A stretch of 64,000 nt of DNA from Spinacia oleracea (lineage: Eukaryota; Streptophyta; Magnoliopsida; Caryophyllales; Amaranthaceae): assembly GCF_020520425.1 (NCBI RefSeq), contig NC_079492.1:138636361-138700360 (forward strand), written 5' to 3'. The position numbers and the translations under genes were made by a program. Shown one piece after another: positions 32,927 to 43,134 of the stretch (its first letter is position 1; every line of letters starts with the position of its first letter). The notes below the pieces were generated by a model that was not told the origin of the DNA, did not search any database, and saw nothing but the letters and a program-made list of their open reading frames with translations.

Positions 32927-33582
32927 GTAGGTTCTCACTTCCCCATTGCCACTTTAAATTTCCATCCCCATCCCTGCTTGAGGGCAACCCATAGCGTGTA
33001 CAAAATTTATCCTTATCCCCGCCCCACTACATGTTTGGGTATCCAACCCTGTCTCCTCCTCACCTCATACCCTCGTCAATAACCACCTAATTTTTTCGTA
33101 TTTAACAAACACATGACAACATTTACAATAACAAAATTTAAAACATAATACAGGACAACTAAAACCTACATATACAATGGAGAAAAAGTACATGGCATAC
33201 CCAAAAAATCATAACAAAAAGAATTGAAAGTCTCACCTAAATTCTTATCATCATATACAAACAAATAGAAACACGTTAAAAAAACGTTTAACTTTAGACC
33301 TTCTTTAACCTTTTTAATTCACGTAGGAAGGATACTTGGGTCGTGTTGACGAGTATGAAGCTGGCGAGTGGGGATGGGGCAGGCGGGGACAAGAAAAATC
33401 TACTCCCGTCTCATCACCCATGGCAGGTCTAAGAAAAATCTACTCTTGTCCCATCATCCATGGAAGGTACAATTTTATACCCATTCGACTCATCACCTGC
33501 CAAACCTCGCCCATCATATCCTCACCAACTTGGGGTAGATGCAGGGCGGCTCTTTTATGAAACCGACCCACCGACATCCCTA
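32894..33582. mobile_element. degenerate hAT-like non-autonomous element
   Basis: Left end TAGAGATGTCAATGAGGTTGG; right end CCGACCCACCGACATCCCTA, whose complement TAGGGATGTCGGTGGGTCGG pairs approximately with it. The interior is rich in CCCCATCCCC- and GGGGATGGGG-type sequence. An 8-bp target duplication is not evident. Confidence 0.5.
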
Positions 33583-34686
33583 TCAAAAATTGTAACCTAT
33601 TGTACGATTGTAAAATTTATTAGGTGCACTCAAGGTTATTTTTATTCCCATAGATGATCTCTCTTACATTTTCTCATAACCATGTAAGACAAAATTTGAG
33701 AAGGTACACCATACACCCGAATGCACCTAATATGTTCTATATTTACGATTGTACCACCAGACCAATATCTCATTTTCAAGTAGATGTGATACAAGTAGTT
33801 GTGGCAATTACTTATTGTTAGATCGTTTCTAATCATTTGTTGCAGAGCTTTAATAAGGGTGGTCCAATAAAATAAATGTACCATAAGGCATAGCATTATA
33901 TTGCTGCACTAGATTACTGGGTGCACAGTGCCAAATTACTGACAACTATTGGTGCTTGGCCTTGCAATGCATCCTATGACTTCATACATCAGCTCAAAAC
34001 TTTTCTTTCTTTGTGGTTTGATCGGATAAAAGGGAAGAAAGTTACAAGTTTTTGTATCATATCATGCTTTCTGTCACACTTGCCGAAATAAAGTCCTTAT
34101 CGAGTTAGATCTACTTTAGAAGTGATAAGTTTGATAGGATATGATTTGATCTATCTAAAGCACACTAAAAACATGACCTTCCATAAGAAATTATGCACTT
34201 ACACTTTTGTCTAAATTAATTAGTCACAAATAAATAGTCGAGTATGTACTTTAAAAAATATACTTGAAAGTAGAGTAAAATTAGTCATCTTTCACATTAC
34301 TTGAAACAGTTGAAATGGTATATCTGATACGTAAAATTAAGAAGATTATTAATTATATTTTATTGTGCAATCATGTTAGATCCTTGCATTATAAAATATG
34401 ACAATGAATTCCGGACAAAAGCACATACTTTCTTCATCCACAAAAATCTTTTTACCATGTTGTGTGTTCGTTATAATCTCTTCCCCTCCTCTTTCTTTAT
34501 CATCTATAAAGAATCTTGACACAATGTTCAAATGAGGAAGTACAGATACATATCAGATATGTATGGAGAAATACATATCAGAACATAAGACAAAATAGTA
34601 AAAAGGACAAAAAATTAATTATGGAGAAATACATGTTCAAATTGCCTTTTTCTGTTTTTCTTTTCTGATGTAACAAACTCTTTTTA

Positions 34687-34720
<34 letters not shown>

Positions 34721-34773
34721 TTGTTTTGTGGCATTTAGAAACAACCTCTATTCAACTCTAAAAAACGGAAATA
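33583..34773. other. intergenic, with a 26-base T run
   Basis: No gene seen. A homopolymer of 26 T lies at 34689-34714, followed by six A. Confidence 0.5.
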
Positions 34774-35188
34774 TTGTTCAAATTTTTATCTAATGAGGTT
34801 CAAACTTTTTATTTTAATTTCATTAGTATCACACCGTTTTGCAAATGTCGACCAGTTTGGACCTTGATGAAAGTTTTTGCTCATTTTGGTTTTTATGAGT
34901 TGTTTGAGCTTAATGTTTTGAAATTTACTACAACCATCAAGGGGTTTAAGAGCGATAGTGAATTTTGGTATGTTGTTCATCATTGCAAAGATCATCCTGC
35001 AGCTGAAATAGAGAAATTTGGCTTTGAAGTCTATAATCCTCAATTGGTTGCCAATCAGTTTGGTTTATGTCAATTGCTAGCAGTCCCACTATTGGCCACT
35101 CAAAACAATCCTTGGAATCATCGAGAGGTCCAGACAGGGCCAGATTTTGACCAGAGCACAATCCTAATTCAAACCCAGGATAACTTTT

Positions 35189-35350
35189 TGTTAAGATATG
35201 TTAAGATATTAGATATTATTCTGTGAATATTCTGTAGAGTCCTAACTATGGTATGTTACCTAATGTGTACCTAGGGTTTAGGTAACTGAATTGTACTATA
35301 TATACGTGTGTGATTAATGAGAATGATACGAGATTACACAATATTTGACA
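35189..35350 (+). repeat. 5' LTR of the complete copia element
   Basis: Starts TGTTAAGATATGTTAAGATA and ends ATATTTGACA. Contains a TATA-like TATATATACG (about 35300) and sequence for transcription start and polyadenylation. Confidence 0.97.
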
Positions 35351-35364
35351 TGGTATCATGAGCC
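35351..35364 (+). other. primer binding site
   Basis: TGGTATCATGAGCC directly after the 5' LTR, a variant of the initiator tRNA-Met complement (consensus TGGTATCAGAGCC). Confidence 0.9.
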
Positions 35365-35491
35365 TAGGTTAAAAATCCTAGATTTTTTTTTCCGCAATAA
35401 TTTGAGAGAGTGTAGCCGAGTATTGAGAACAATGAATTTCTTCGCTTGTTGAGTATCGAGATTAGGAGTTAACAATTCCTTAAGTATCACC

Positions 35492-37903
35492 ATGAGTTCC
35501 GATGAGGAGGCACCACCAAAGGTCATCGCCGCCGCCGTCGACCTAGACTACTATCTCGGGTCAGGCGACGGTCCCGGTATTGTTATCACCCCTGTGAAAC
35601 TAAGAGGAGCATCGAACTACGATGAATGGGCCAAAGCCGTTCGTCGCTCGATGATTTCAAAATTCAAATTTGGATTTCTTGATGGTTCTGTGAAGGAACC
35701 CATTACGGACGCAACGAAGATGAAACATTGGATTGCGGTCAATTCGATGGTGGTGTCTTGGATCACAAACACCATAGACGAGAGTTTGCGTTCGAATCTG
35801 GAAGATTTTGATATTGCTCACGAGTTGTGGTGTCATTTGAGGACGCGGTACTGCGTCGTGTCGGGCACTAGGGTCTGCCATATTAAGATGGCTCTGAGTG
35901 GCTGCAAGCAGGGCACGTCTGAGGGCGTCATGGAGTACTATGGCCGCTTGTCGAAGGTATGGAAGGAGTACGTACAGTATGCACGAGTTCCAAGGTGTAT
36001 ATGTGCGGGTTGCACGTGCAACATAGCGAAGCAGGTGGGGGACATTCATGATGAAGATCGTCTGCACTATTTCTTAATTGGCCTAGACGATCACTATGAA
36101 GCCATTCGTGCACAACTGTTAGCAAGATCGCCGTTGCCAGGCCTCGACGAGGCATACCAGACGGTTATGAATACCGAGACCATGCGCGCCAAGGCAACGA
36201 GAGGTAAGGAGAGTGTCATGGCGTTCAAGGTCGAGACTAAGGGTCGGTCGAGGTCGGGAGATGCGAGTGACAGATTTTGTGGTCATTGCAATCGTGAGGG
36301 TCATGAGGAAGAAACTTGTTATCAGCTGATTGGTTTTCCCGAATGGTGGGATGAGAAGAAACGAGGTGGTAGAGGGCCTGGTCGAGGAGGCAGGACGTCG
36401 ATTAGAGGAGGCAGAGGAGCTCGTGGGGCAGCGTCGTCGACCAGTGGTGTCGCTCGCGCCAATGCCGTGAGTAATACCACAGGAGGGGCGACAACCACTG
36501 TGACGAGTGGAGGCGGATCGCAGGGAGCAGTGACGACAACCAATCATGAGCTTGTTGGTGTGACGAAGGAGCAAGTCCAGCAAATTGTTGACATCTTATC
36601 ACGACCACCAAACAAGTTGCAAGGTAATCTTGATTTACGATGGATTGTTGACAGTGGGGCCTCACGTCATGTGACTGGTGATATTTCAATTCTGAGAAAT
36701 ATCAAAACATCGAGTAATCAACGGGTTGTGTTACCAGATGGTCAGCCTGCAAATTCAAATCAATATGGTTCGGTGGTCTTGGAGGATGGTTTCGTGCTCG
36801 ATAACGTTCTATTTGTGCCTAAATTGAACTGCAATTTAATTTCTGTAACTCAATTAAATGACGAATTACATTGTGCTGCTCAATTTACTAACAAAATGTG
36901 TGTTCTTCAGGACCGCTCGACGAGGATGGTGATTGGCGTGGGTGATCGACAGGAAGGACTATATTTTTTCCGTGGGGCTCCAAGGGTTCGTGTGCTAGCA
37001 GTGGAGTGTGTGGTCGACTTGTGGCACCAACGTATGGGGCATCCGTCGGAAAAAGTGTTGCAGTTACTTCCTCCTGTGAGTTATAAGATTAGGAAGAATA
37101 AAAACATTTGTGATGTATGCCCACGGGCGAAACAATGTAGGGAGAGTTTTCCAAATAGTGATAGTCGTGCAAGTCGCCCATTCGACCTTGTTCATCTTGA
37201 TTTATGGGGGCCTTACAAAACACCCTCGTCGAGTGGGGCGAAGTATTTTCTTACCATTGTGGATGATTATTCTAGGGGTGTGTGGATTTATTTATTGTGC
37301 AATAAAATGGAAGTTGAATTGTCGTTTCTTAATTTTGTTGCCATGATTAAATGTCAGTTTAATCGATCCCTGAGAGTTGTTCGCAGTGACAATGGTACTG
37401 AGTTTAATTGTTTGCAAGGTTATTTCTTTAAAAATGGGATCTTGTTTGAGTCGTCATGTGTTGGGACACCTCAACAGAATGGGAGAGTCGAGAGGAAGCA
37501 CCAACATATTTTGAATGTTGGGAGAGCGTTACGGTTTCAAGGGAATCTTCCTATAAAATTTTGGGGGGAATGTATTCTGCCTGCTTGTCACTTGATCAAT
37601 CGTACACCTACACCGGTCCTTGACAATAAAACCCCTTATGAGATGTTATTTGAAAAACCACCATCGTATGTGTCTATTCGGGTATTTGGGTGTCTGTGTT
37701 ATGCGTATAATCTCCGGAGTAAAGGGGATAAGTTTGCGTCTCGTGGTCGCAAATGTGTGTTTCTGGGTTACCCGTTTGGCAGGAAGGGATGGCAACTGTA
37801 CGACCTGGAGACACACGAGTTCTTTGTCTCAAGGGATGTAAAATTTCATGAACGTGACGTTTTCATTCGCAGACACGTCGACTATGTTGCCTGCAATGCA
37901 TGA
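35492..37903 (+). CDS. copia Gag-protease-integrase, first reading frame
   Basis: 803 codons from ATG 35492. It has a Gag domain (YDEWAKAVRRSM, DGSVKEP); a CCHC zinc knuckle near residue 262 (CGHCNREGHEEETC); a protease motif near 384 (WIVDSGASRHVTG); an integrase HHCC domain from about 509 (HQRMGHPSEK, CDVCPRAKQC); and the core Asp near 568 (HLDLWGP), Asp near 631 (VRSDNGTEF) and Glu near 667 (GRVERKHQH). After RDVKFHERDVF the frame slips: the true continuation (FADTSTMLPA) is in the next frame, so the last ~15 residues to the stop at 37903 are spurious. A one-base loss or two-base gain near 37858-37872 explains this. Confidence 0.93.
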   Translation: MSSDEEAPPKVIAAAVDLDYYLGSGDGPGIVITPVKLRGASNYDEWAKAVRRSMISKFKFGFLDGSVKEPITDATKMKHWIAVNSMVVSWITNTIDESLRSNLEDFDIAHELWCHLRTRYCVVSGTRVCHIKMALSGCKQGTSEGVMEYYGRLSKVWKEYVQYARVPRCICAGCTCNIAKQVGDIHDEDRLHYFLIGLDDHYEAIRAQLLARSPLPGLDEAYQTVMNTETMRAKATRGKESVMAFKVETKGRSRSGDASDRFCGHCNREGHEEETCYQLIGFPEWWDEKKRGGRGPGRGGRTSIRGGRGARGAASSTSGVARANAVSNTTGGATTTVTSGGGSQGAVTTTNHELVGVTKEQVQQIVDILSRPPNKLQGNLDLRWIVDSGASRHVTGDISILRNIKTSSNQRVVLPDGQPANSNQYGSVVLEDGFVLDNVLFVPKLNCNLISVTQLNDELHCAAQFTNKMCVLQDRSTRMVIGVGDRQEGLYFFRGAPRVRVLAVECVVDLWHQRMGHPSEKVLQLLPPVSYKIRKNKNICDVCPRAKQCRESFPNSDSRASRPFDLVHLDLWGPYKTPSSSGAKYFLTIVDDYSRGVWIYLLCNKMEVELSFLNFVAMIKCQFNRSLRVVRSDNGTEFNCLQGYFFKNGILFESSCVGTPQQNGRVERKHQHILNVGRALRFQGNLPIKFWGECILPACHLINRTPTPVLDNKTPYEMLFEKPPSYVSIRVFGCLCYAYNLRSKGDKFASRGRKCVFLGYPFGRKGWQLYDLETHEFFVSRDVKFHERDVFIRRHVDYVACNA

Positions 37904-39455
37904 TGGTGGTGGGGTGCTTGACCAGTGGGGTTTGGATGAGAGTGGGACTGGATGTACTCAGGAGGTGTCGCCTGCAGGTGACAATGAGGAAGTGTCGTCA
38001 CCTGCAGGTGCCACAGAGGAGGTGTCGTCGCCTGCGGGTGACACGGAGGAGGTCTTGTCGACTGTGAGGGAGGAAAAACATGATACACCTAGTCGAGGTG
38101 AATCAGACGTCGTTTCAGGTGTAGATGAGACGACGGGTAGTGATGAGAGTGAGACAAGGCAGTGTGTGGAGGATACGGAGTTAGGAAGGGGGAAGCGTGT
38201 GAAGTTTCCGTCGACAAAGCTGAAAGACTGTGTGATACATACAATACGGGAAAAATATAGTACTTCCGACAAAACACCTACGGCGTCACCACCCTCAGGT
38301 ACTCCTTATCCTATCACATATTTTGTTAATTATGAGCGTTTTTCGTCAAAGCACAGGCATTATATAGCAGCATTGCAAGAAGGGCAAGTTCCTAAGAGTT
38401 TTAAACAAGCGATGCAACATGAGGGGTGGCGTCAGGCAATGGCTGCTGAAATCGACGCGTTGGAGGAACAGGTGACATGGACGTTGGAAAATTTGCCGGA
38501 AGGGAAGAAAGCACTGGGGAGTAAATGGGTGTATACTGAGAAGCGTGATGAGGATGGGAATTTGTTGAGACTGAAGGCTCGATTGGTATGTTTAGGGAAT
38601 CACCAGGAGGAAGGGTTGGATTATAATGAGACATTTTCTCCCGTTGCGAAGATGGCGACAGTCCGAACTTTTCTAGCTGTCGCAGCTGTCAAACAGTGGG
38701 ACGTGCATCAGATGGACGTACACAATGCGTTCTTGCACGGTGATTTGGAGGAAGAGATCTATATGAAGATTCCTCCTGGATTCCAGAAGAATCACTTTGA
38801 CAAGGTGTGTCGAATGAGAAAGTCGTTGTATGGGTTGAAACAAGCACCTAGATGTTGGTTCCAGAAGTTGTCGACAGCATTGACACACTATGGCTTTCGA
38901 CAGTCGCTGTCCGATTATTCGCTCTTCACTCTGTCTAAAGGTACGTTGCAGCTGAGTGTGCTCATTTATGTGGACGACATGATTATCGCAGGCAATAACA
39001 AGTTTGCGCTTGAGAGTTTTAAGGCATACTTGAAGGAGTGTTTTAAAATGAAAGACCTCGGGGCTCTGAAGTACTTCCTTGGGTTAGAGGTGGCACGAAG
39101 TAGTCAAGGGTTCTATGTATGTCAGAGAAAATATGCCCTCGACATCATCACAGAGGCCGGATTGTTGGGAGCAAAGCCTGTGGACTTTCCCATGGAACAG
39201 AATCATAGGTTGGCATTGGCAGACGGGCCAGACCTGTCGGACGGTGAGCAGTATAGGCGTCTGATCGGACGTCTGGTTTATTTGGCTGTCACGCGACCAG
39301 AGGTTGCCTACTCTGTACATGTCCTATCTCAATTTATGCAAGCACCAAAGGAGGCACATTGGGAAGCAGCTTTGCGAGTAGTGAGATACTTGAAGAAGTG
39401 TCCGGGTCAAGGTATACTGCTTCGGTCGGACAGCGCGTTGCAGTTGGAGGGGTGA
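37848..39455 (+). CDS. copia reverse transcriptase, second reading frame
   Basis: Continues the polyprotein after the frameshift. A variable linker with repeated EEVSSPAGDTEE-type sequence (37960-38055, tandem units of about 30-36 bases) is followed by the reverse transcriptase: LGSKWVYTEKRDEDG, RLKARLVCLGN, HQMDVHNAFLHGDLEEEIYM, LYGLKQAPRCW and the catalytic LIYVDDMIIAGN near residue 372. It ends in a TGA (39453-39455) where related proteins have Trp before CDSDWAGC; the same frame then reads on into RNase H. The first ATG (37848) is simply the first Met of the open stretch and not a true start. Confidence 0.9.
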   Translation: MNVTFSFADTSTMLPAMHDGGGVLDQWGLDESGTGCTQEVSPAGDNEEVSSPAGATEEVSSPAGDTEEVLSTVREEKHDTPSRGESDVVSGVDETTGSDESETRQCVEDTELGRGKRVKFPSTKLKDCVIHTIREKYSTSDKTPTASPPSGTPYPITYFVNYERFSSKHRHYIAALQEGQVPKSFKQAMQHEGWRQAMAAEIDALEEQVTWTLENLPEGKKALGSKWVYTEKRDEDGNLLRLKARLVCLGNHQEEGLDYNETFSPVAKMATVRTFLAVAAVKQWDVHQMDVHNAFLHGDLEEEIYMKIPPGFQKNHFDKVCRMRKSLYGLKQAPRCWFQKLSTALTHYGFRQSLSDYSLFTLSKGTLQLSVLIYVDDMIIAGNNKFALESFKAYLKECFKMKDLGALKYFLGLEVARSSQGFYVCQRKYALDIITEAGLLGAKPVDFPMEQNHRLALADGPDLSDGEQYRRLIGRLVYLAVTRPEVAYSVHVLSQFMQAPKEAHWEAALRVVRYLKKCPGQGILLRSDSALQLEG

Positions 39456-39920
39456 TGCGACTCGGATTGGGCAGGGTGTCCAATGACGCGTCGGTCGGTG
39501 ACTGGATGGTTTGTGTCACTTGGTATGTCGCCAGTTTCTTGGAAGACCAAGAAACAACATACTGTTTCTCGGTCGTCTGCTGAGGCAGAATATCGGTCGA
39601 TGGCAGCTCTGACGTGTGAGTTGAAGTGGTTGAAATAACTACTACGCGACTTGGGGGGTGACACACGACCAAGGCATGAGGATGTATTGCGACAGTCAGT
39701 CTGCGTTGCATATTGCACAGAATCCGGTGTTCCATGAAAGGACAAAACACATCGAGTCAGATTGTCATTTCATTCGAGATGCAATCAAGGAAGGGATCAT
39801 CCGTCCGTCGTACGTGTCGACGAAGGTTCAGTTAGCAGATATCTTCACCAAATCGTTGGGAAAGGCGCAATTTGAGTTTTTTTTTGAACAAGATGGGCAT
39901 TCGAGACCTACATGCTCCAC
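39456..39920 (+). pseudogene. copia RNase H region with further breaks
   Basis: After the TGA the frame continues [40 protein letters not shown] and CELKWLK up to a second stop, TAA at 39636-39638. A frameshift at about 39650-39658 moves to the frame with [20 protein letters not shown] and [12 protein letters not shown] run of nine T (39877-39885) shifts the frame again; with eight T the C-terminus would read a normal copia ending at a TGA near 39925. DSQSA and HIE are conserved RNase H motifs. Confidence 0.88.
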
Positions 39921-39932
39921 CTTGAGGGGGGA
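39921..39932 (+). other. polypurine tract
   Basis: CTTGAGGGGGGA lies immediately before the 3' LTR; its purine run is the usual primer for plus-strand cDNA synthesis. Confidence 0.88.
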
Positions 39933-40094
39933 TGTTAAGATATGTTAAGATATTAGATATTATTCTGTGAATATTCTGTAGAGTCCTAACTATGGTATGT
40001 TACCTAATGTGTACCTAGGGTTTAGGTAACTGAGTTGTACTATATATACGTGTGTGATTAATGAGAATGATACGAGATTACACAATATTTGACA
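39933..40094 (+). repeat. 3' LTR of the complete copia element
   Basis: Matches the 5' LTR at 161 of 162 positions; ends ATATTTGACA followed by the target duplication CTTTT. Confidence 0.97.
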
Positions 40095-40215
40095 CTTTTC
40101 GAGTTTCATTCGGGGGTGTTTATCAAAATACTTTTCCCTTTTTCATCATGAAGACCGAAATAAAACGATGGTCATGGTACTATTATTGAGCTTCCATAAA
40201 ATCTCCAATCTATAA

Positions 40216-41307
40216 TATCTTAAGTTATCCTATATCATAGTGCAAAGGTCTTTGCTATCATCAGTCGGACAAGTGTTTCCGTAGAAGTCTATGACCTTTT
40301 CAATCAAAAGTAATGACATATTAACCTAAAACTTTATACAATTCAAGTTAGAGAGAAAATGGAAGGAGAAGATGAAAGTTGAGCAATGGTTTTGAAAGTG
40401 CTTATACTCCCCAATTTGTTTGTTTTGAAACTGCTTACTACGCAAGTGGTTTTGAAACTTCTTACTCCCAACTGCTTAATTTCACGATGACAAGGGCGTC
40501 AAACTGCTTACTCTCAAGACCCCACTAGAGATGGCCAACGAGGCGGGTTGGGTGGGTTTGGTGGGTGGGATGTCGGCTGTCGGGGATAATAGACACATGA
40601 CTCGTCTTAGTGAAAGTCAAGGTGGGTAGGGTTACATGGGTCGTGGTGGGTTGTATGGATTGAGTAGGCCCGACAGGTTACGACAGGTTTTGGAATCTGA
40701 TATGACTCTGATAGATAAGGTGAGTTTATACGAGTTTTAGGAACTGATAGGGATCAGACGGGTTATGATGATTATTTAAACGTTAAAAAATTACGATACA
40801 AATTTACATGAACATAAATTAATTGATTTTAGGTATTTGATCATTTACAAAATAAAGTAACGGTGTTTTTGACCTTGTATAACTTGGAAGTTGGAACTAG
40901 CAAATCCCAACCGTGAAGCCCTGCTCTTTTGTTTTTGTAAAGTGATGTAACAAACTTTTAAGTCCTTAAATATATAGTATCTTCTTTTGTGTTAATTTTT
41001 GTTTTTTTTTTTCAAATGTTACTTGGTTTAATTTCTAGGGTATTGATATTAATATTAATATTAATATGAATATTGTTATTTAGTACAACTATTTAGTTAT
41101 TACAACGTATTACAATATCTAAAGGAAAATATATAGGGGCTTGGCACCACTGAAGAGGGAGAGGGGGAAAGGACCACAAGTCCATCGATCTATAAGGCAT
41201 ATTATGGTGCATCCTTGGAGCCCACCAATGTTGGAAACTTATTTCATTTTGTTGGAGGTCGGTTTAATAAATCAACAAAGCCTTATATAAGGTCCAATTT
41301 TAGTCCT
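40216..41307. other. intergenic, no intact gene
   Basis: May continue the mobile-domain-like relic in broken form. A G-rich stretch at 40525-40580 (GGCGGGTTGGGTGGGTTTGG) resembles one end of a hAT-like MITE, but no partner end was found. Confidence 0.4.
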
Positions 41308-41315
41308 CTTGCATG

Positions 41316-43134
41316 TAGGGATGGCAGCGGGTCTAGGATCCTACTCGGACCCTGTTGGACCCTACCCTAAAATTAGGATATGGGTCTTTATTTTTTAGAC
41401 CCTATAGGGTAAGGGTAGGGTATGGGCATATGCTGCTTTTTTTAGGGTAGGGTAAGGGTCATACCCTACCCGCGGACCCTTAAGACCCATACCCTACCCA
41501 TACCCTATATTTAGACCCGCTTAAATTTTGTTATTTTTATGTACTTCACTTTTTTGGTAGGATCTTGGTGATGAAGTAGATGATTATATGGACGATAACT
41601 ACTACTAAAGTACTGAATGGATGCCTATTTATTAACATTAATGTTGTGTAGTTAAGAATGTGGGATTTTGTAACTTATGAGTTTCGTACTTTAAAATGTA
41701 TTGTGTTTAAGGAAAGACAAGGATAATTTTTGAAGACTAGCTATTTATTTGTTTTAAAATGCCCTATTACTCGTTGTTCTTGTATTATTTTTGCATATTA
41801 CATATAATTGTATACAAAAAAGGAAATAAAAGTTATAGTTTAACGCGGACCCGCATAAGACCCTAGACCCTACCCATACCCTATCGGACCCATAGGGTCC
41901 GGGTAAGGGTCTTATAATTTTAGACCCTATAGGGTAAGGGTAGGGTATGGGTATATGTCAAAAAATTAGGGTCCGGGTCCGGGTATTACTAGACCCTACC
42001 CAGACCCTACCCATTGCCCAGGGCCGTCTTGAATATTTTGGAGGCCCTGTTCTAATCGAGTCTTAATCTAAAAAATGGGCCCTATATACAAAAAGAATTA
42101 TGCGATAACTGGAATACTACTAGGATTAATTTTACGAGTACTACGCTTTTATCCAACCAAAAACTTTTCAAGTCACTGCCGCAATTACATTAATTAAGTG
42201 TAATACATTAGGGATAAACCATTAAAACTCAAATTTTCTTGGCAGTTATGGCATCCTACAATCTTTGAAGTTAACAAAATAAGTAGAAATAAGAACAAAT
42301 TATAATTTCATCAATAAACTCAGACTAAAATACTAAAATCGCAACAAACAGAGGGAGCACTAAATCAGACTAAAATCGCAACCAAAAGTTTAATTAGGCA
42401 AAATAAACTCAAATCAGAATAAAATTGCAATAGTTTCATCTCAAATCAGAATAAAGAACACAAAATTACATCAATAAATTCTAAATAAAAAACGAAAAAA
42501 TAAGAACAAACTTTATAATTTCATCTATAGTATATTACCTTCATAATTTCATCTATAATTTCATCAAGTTTGTTGATTTATTCTTCGATCTTCAAAAAAT
42601 CCCCAAATCCCACCCCTTCCCAATTCCCAGCAAATATTGAATTGAGGAGATCTATAATCTGATTTTTTTCTTCTTGAAATGAAATTTGAAAACGCATTCC
42701 TTGATAAATTAGTAGAGAAGGGAATAAATAGATAAGACTAGGGGATTAATTGGGTAGAAACAGATTAAATTCAACCATTGATACATTGAACAGAAAATAA
42801 TGTTAATTGATTGAGAAGAAGAGATTGTTTAATGGAAAGTTTGAATAGAATATGGAAGGATGGAAGATTATTGAAATCCACATATTTTGGAAACAAGAAA
42901 GTAATTGGTAATTGGAGAAGATTACGAGGCTTTAAACATTGATTGCGTTTACTGCGTTGATAGGGGAGATGAATTGAACCGTACGTGATTGAAGCAACAA
43001 CGTCTATAGTTTTTTCTTTTTTTTTTTAATACTTAAATTGGGCTCAAAAAAAATGGGCCCTTTAATTTTCGGTGGCCCTGTGCTATTGACCAGAATGCAC
43101 AGGGCTTCCACCGGGCCTGCCATTGCCATCCCTA
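41316..43134. mobile_element. hAT-like non-autonomous element (outer), interrupted
   Basis: Starts TAGGGATGGCAGCGGGTCTA and ends CATTGCCATCCCTA; the complement of the end, TAGGGATGGCAATGG, matches the start. Flanked by a perfect 8-bp duplication CTTGCATG (41308-41315, 43135-43142), as expected for hAT. The interior is built from repeats of ACCCTACCCATACCCTA and its complement around a non-coding core. A second element (42019-43119) is inserted 15 bases from the right end; without it the outer element is about 710 bp. Confidence 0.9.
42019..43119. mobile_element. hAT-like non-autonomous element (inner, nested)
   Basis: Starts CAGGGCCGTCTTGAATATTT and ends CCACCGGGCCTG, with short terminal inverted repeats CAGGGCCG/CGGGCCTG. 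Flanked by an 8-bp duplication CCATTGCC (42011-42018, 43120-43127) that lies within the outer element's end. 1101 bp, no transposase. Additional GGCCCTGT copies occur near both ends. Confidence 0.87.

Larger units (their letters stand above)
35189..40094 (+). mobile_element. complete Ty1/copia element, Ale/Retrofit-like
   Basis: 4906 bp with 162-bp LTRs (35189-35350 and 39933-40094) that differ at one base (A at 35290, G at 40034). It is flanked by a 5-bp target duplication CTTTT (35184-35188, 40095-40099). A primer binding site follows the 5' LTR and a polypurine tract precedes the 3' LTR. Domain order is Gag, protease, integrase, reverse transcriptase, RNase H. The short LTRs, compact size and Gag type suggest the Ale/Retrofit lineage. 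The coding region has three frameshifts and two nonsense codons despite near-identical LTRs. Confidence 0.96.
34774..40215 (+). pseudogene. open reading frame of an older mobile-domain-like gene, split by the copia insertion
   Basis: The frame runs from at least 34774 to 35188, is interrupted by the copia element (35189-40094 plus the 5-bp duplication), and resumes at 40100 for 38 codons to TAA at 40213-40215. If the element and one duplication copy are removed, the frame is continuous across the site. The phrases EKFGFEVYNPQLVANQFGLC and PLLATQNNPWNHR resemble the plant mobile domain (PMD, MAIN-like) and related transposon-borne proteins, in which a YxPxLVARQFG-type motif is common; this is recall of the family and not a search. 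The N-terminus is unclear because the frame starts at a non-ATG codon in AT-rich DNA. Probably a relic of a larger transposon or domesticated gene. Confidence 0.5.

Noticed and set aside
34689-34714. 26-base T run that could be the tail of a minus-strand retroposon
   Set aside because: No recognisable body or target duplication next to it; treated as a simple homopolymer.
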